Part shown: positions 62,601 to 64,000 of the stretch, piece by piece
Position numbering within the stretch: position 1 is the first letter of the stretch
How the letters are laid out: the number at the start of each line of letters is the position of its first letter
Assembly (NCBI RefSeq): GCF_000224145.3
Contig: NC_020168.2
Span: 6,639,990 to 6,703,989 of the forward strand
Source of the DNA: Ciona intestinalis
Lineage: Eukaryota > Chordata > Ascidiacea > Phlebobranchia > Cionidae
Length of the DNA: 64,000 bases
Direction: 5' to 3'
Position numbers and translations under genes: made by a program
Notes under the pieces: model-generated
Told to the model about the DNA's origin: nothing
Database searches by the model: none
Seen by the model: only the letters and a program-made list of their open reading frames with translations

Positions 62601-63787
62601 CTGGAATGGTTGTTTTGATTTTTGTTGGCCTGTAGTGTTTTCGTCCAAGCTTCTGCTGCCAGCAAGCCCATACCTCACCATTATACCTGGCGATGTTGGT
62701 TTAGTTTTTTATGAAACTTTACAATTACATGAACATCTTTATACTGAAGCAATGTTGGGTTATTTATGTTATTTATAAAAGTTTACATTCAAAACTTTAC
62801 GCACATTTTTATACTGAAACTGTACATTCTGTTACTTCTACTACCGGGCATAATGTAAATAAAAAAAACGTCTCATATATTATGAAACACATAGTGTAAT
62901 TCTGACGTTTAAGCTGCACATTTATTGATAAGTTGTTGAACTACAGACAAAAAACAATTCAGAACAAGCTAGACAGTTTTGCGAAATGTCCAGGTCTTGT
63001 CCAGCTAAAGATAACAGCTAAAGATTTGCTTATTCACAAAACATACGGGTAAAATCTTCTTTCAAAACTTCCCAAATCTGGTTTTCCGCGTCAATTTGGC
63101 TGACTTTGGCGTCCATAAGTTGACGATCATGGTGTTTTAAATCAACATAGAGATCACTTAAAATCACTGAAGATAATTTCAACTGGAAGAATAAAAGGTA
63201 TTTTTTAAAACTATTTAGACGTATGTATCCTCTATTTCATAAGGGTGGAATCCTGCAGCGTGGCACGCCATCTGCCCTAAGATTTAGGCAAGGATTGGTC
63301 CATTTCCCTATACATATAAAGGAACTATTTAAACAATTTATATGTACGTAAACTAGTTTTTGGCACTAGTGAAGAATCTTCTGGTACATAGCAGACAGGC
63401 TGGTGGAAAGTGTTGGTGGTTGGTGGTTAGGGGGTTAGGTGTTGATGGGTAGGGGGTTAGTGGTTATAGGGGTTAGTGGTTAAGGGGTTAGTGGTTATAG
63501 GGGTTAGTGGGTTGCAAATAAGGGGGGGAGGAAGACTCTTTACTAGCAGCGAGGATTATTCATTATTAGTGCCAAATTTTCTGTATAGCTGGCAAATTGC
63601 TGTTAAGGAAAAGTGTAATAAAAAAATTAACTTGCATGATATTTACCTTTATAGCTTTATCCCACAATTGGTTAACTTTCGCTGTTCGAAATTTTCGACT
63701 GGTTTCATTTTCGTTCATTTTGTGAACGGAGTTTTCCAACGCGAGGCAAGCAGAGACGAAAAAACAAAACAGAACAATGAACTTCAT
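59623..63787 (-). CDS. LRPAP1: LRP receptor-associated protein (RAP)
   Basis: ER chaperone that binds LDL-receptor-family proteins and blocks premature ligand binding. Exons: 63787-63647 (signal peptide MKFIVLFCFFVSACLA, then KFRTAKVNQLWDKA), 63182-63047, 62195-62045 (DPQLNKLWLNTAASKKF), 61587-61453, 60428-60284 (EPRVAELWEMARNGNFSEDG), 59987-59870, 59691-59623. The three helical-domain openings x-LW-x-A are the family landmark. The protein ends in HKEL, an ER-retrieval signal like the HNEL of vertebrate RAP. One short exon (3n+2) is needed between 63047 and 62195; 62533-62511 (23 nt) fits the phase but has a weak acceptor. Without it about 298 residues, somewhat shorter than human. Confidence 0.9.
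63230..63310. repeat. Short interspersed repeat D
   Basis: ATCCTGCAGCGTGGCACGCC and GCAAGGATTGGTCCATTTCC, in LRPAP1 intron 1. Confidence 0.55.
63411..63513. repeat. G-rich minisatellite
   Basis: Repeated GGGGTTAGTGGTTA units with variants across ~100 bases; runs of three to five G could form G-quadruplexes on the plus strand (non-template for none of the LRPAP1 exons). In LRPAP1 intron 1. Confidence 0.85.
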
Positions 63788-64000
63788 ACTTAAAATAGAA
63801 AAAGGCCTGTAAAAAATACGCGGCAAGATAACAGTTGCTATTACGTACGAAAAATGTTTTTACGTTACTACAACAATATATACATTTCGTATTCGCAAAT
63901 ATCAGTAAAAATGTTTCAGTGTAGGGAAAGTCCCAACTTTTATATTTCGTTTTCTGCCCATGATTTGTTAATTTTTTTCATTATCTGCCCATAATTTGTT
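63788..64000. promoter_or_regulatory. 5' flank of LRPAP1
   Basis: The first 213 bases upstream of the LRPAP1 start codon, expected to contain its promoter. No element can be named with confidence. Confidence 0.35.

Overview
This is a eukaryotic, metazoan window. Genes are split by short GT-AG introns, the DNA is AT-rich, and short interspersed repeats are frequent. The gene set and repeat style point to a tunicate, most likely Ciona; that is inference, since no species-diagnostic sequence could be searched. There are three N gaps: 6410-6909 (500 N), 12467-12516 and 37544-37593 (50 N each). Sequence is duplicated across both 50-N gaps, which suggests contig-end or haplotype joins.

Layout. 1-4.7 kb: two 14-3-3 (epsilon-like) genes on the minus strand, the first leaving the window. 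5.8-6.4 kb: a ~285-bp tandem repeat running into a gap. 6.9-14.6 kb: a decayed Polinton/Maverick (adintovirus-like) fragment with an integrase-chromodomain gene, a small membrane protein, a broken capsid-type gene, a basic core-like protein and two copies of a large capsid-type gene. No polymerase, packaging ATPase or protease is visible. 16.1-23.7 kb: three tandem calmodulin genes on the minus strand, each with six coding exons and identical intron positions. 25.96-27.2 kb: a divergent, degenerate calmodulin-like gene on the plus strand. 28.65-48.7 kb: a 24-exon papilin-type gene (ADAMTS-like cassette, five thrombospondin-1 repeats, two GCC papilin repeats, two Kunitz domains, a thyroglobulin type-1 domain, two Ig domains, PLAC). 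50.2-53.5 kb: PPP2R3C on the minus strand, head-to-head with MSTO1 (misato) at 53.8-56.4 kb. 57.0-57.8 kb: a small three-exon Ly6/uPAR-like secreted protein gene, easily missed because no exon gives a long open frame. 59.6-63.8 kb: LRPAP1 (RAP) ending in the ER-retention tail HKEL.

The 22-55 kb part is dense in a ~195-bp inverted-repeat element (MITE-like) and a tRNA-related SINE-like element. The palindromic octamer TGACGTCA occurs at least 20 times between 24.6 and 49.1 kb, against one seen in the first 24.6 kb and none seen after 49.1 kb. The host genes are mostly unrelated housekeeping and matrix genes; the calmodulin cluster is the one clear local gene family, with the 14-3-3 pair a smaller one. 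Exon coordinates were worked out by hand from splice signals and reading phase, so single-exon errors are possible.
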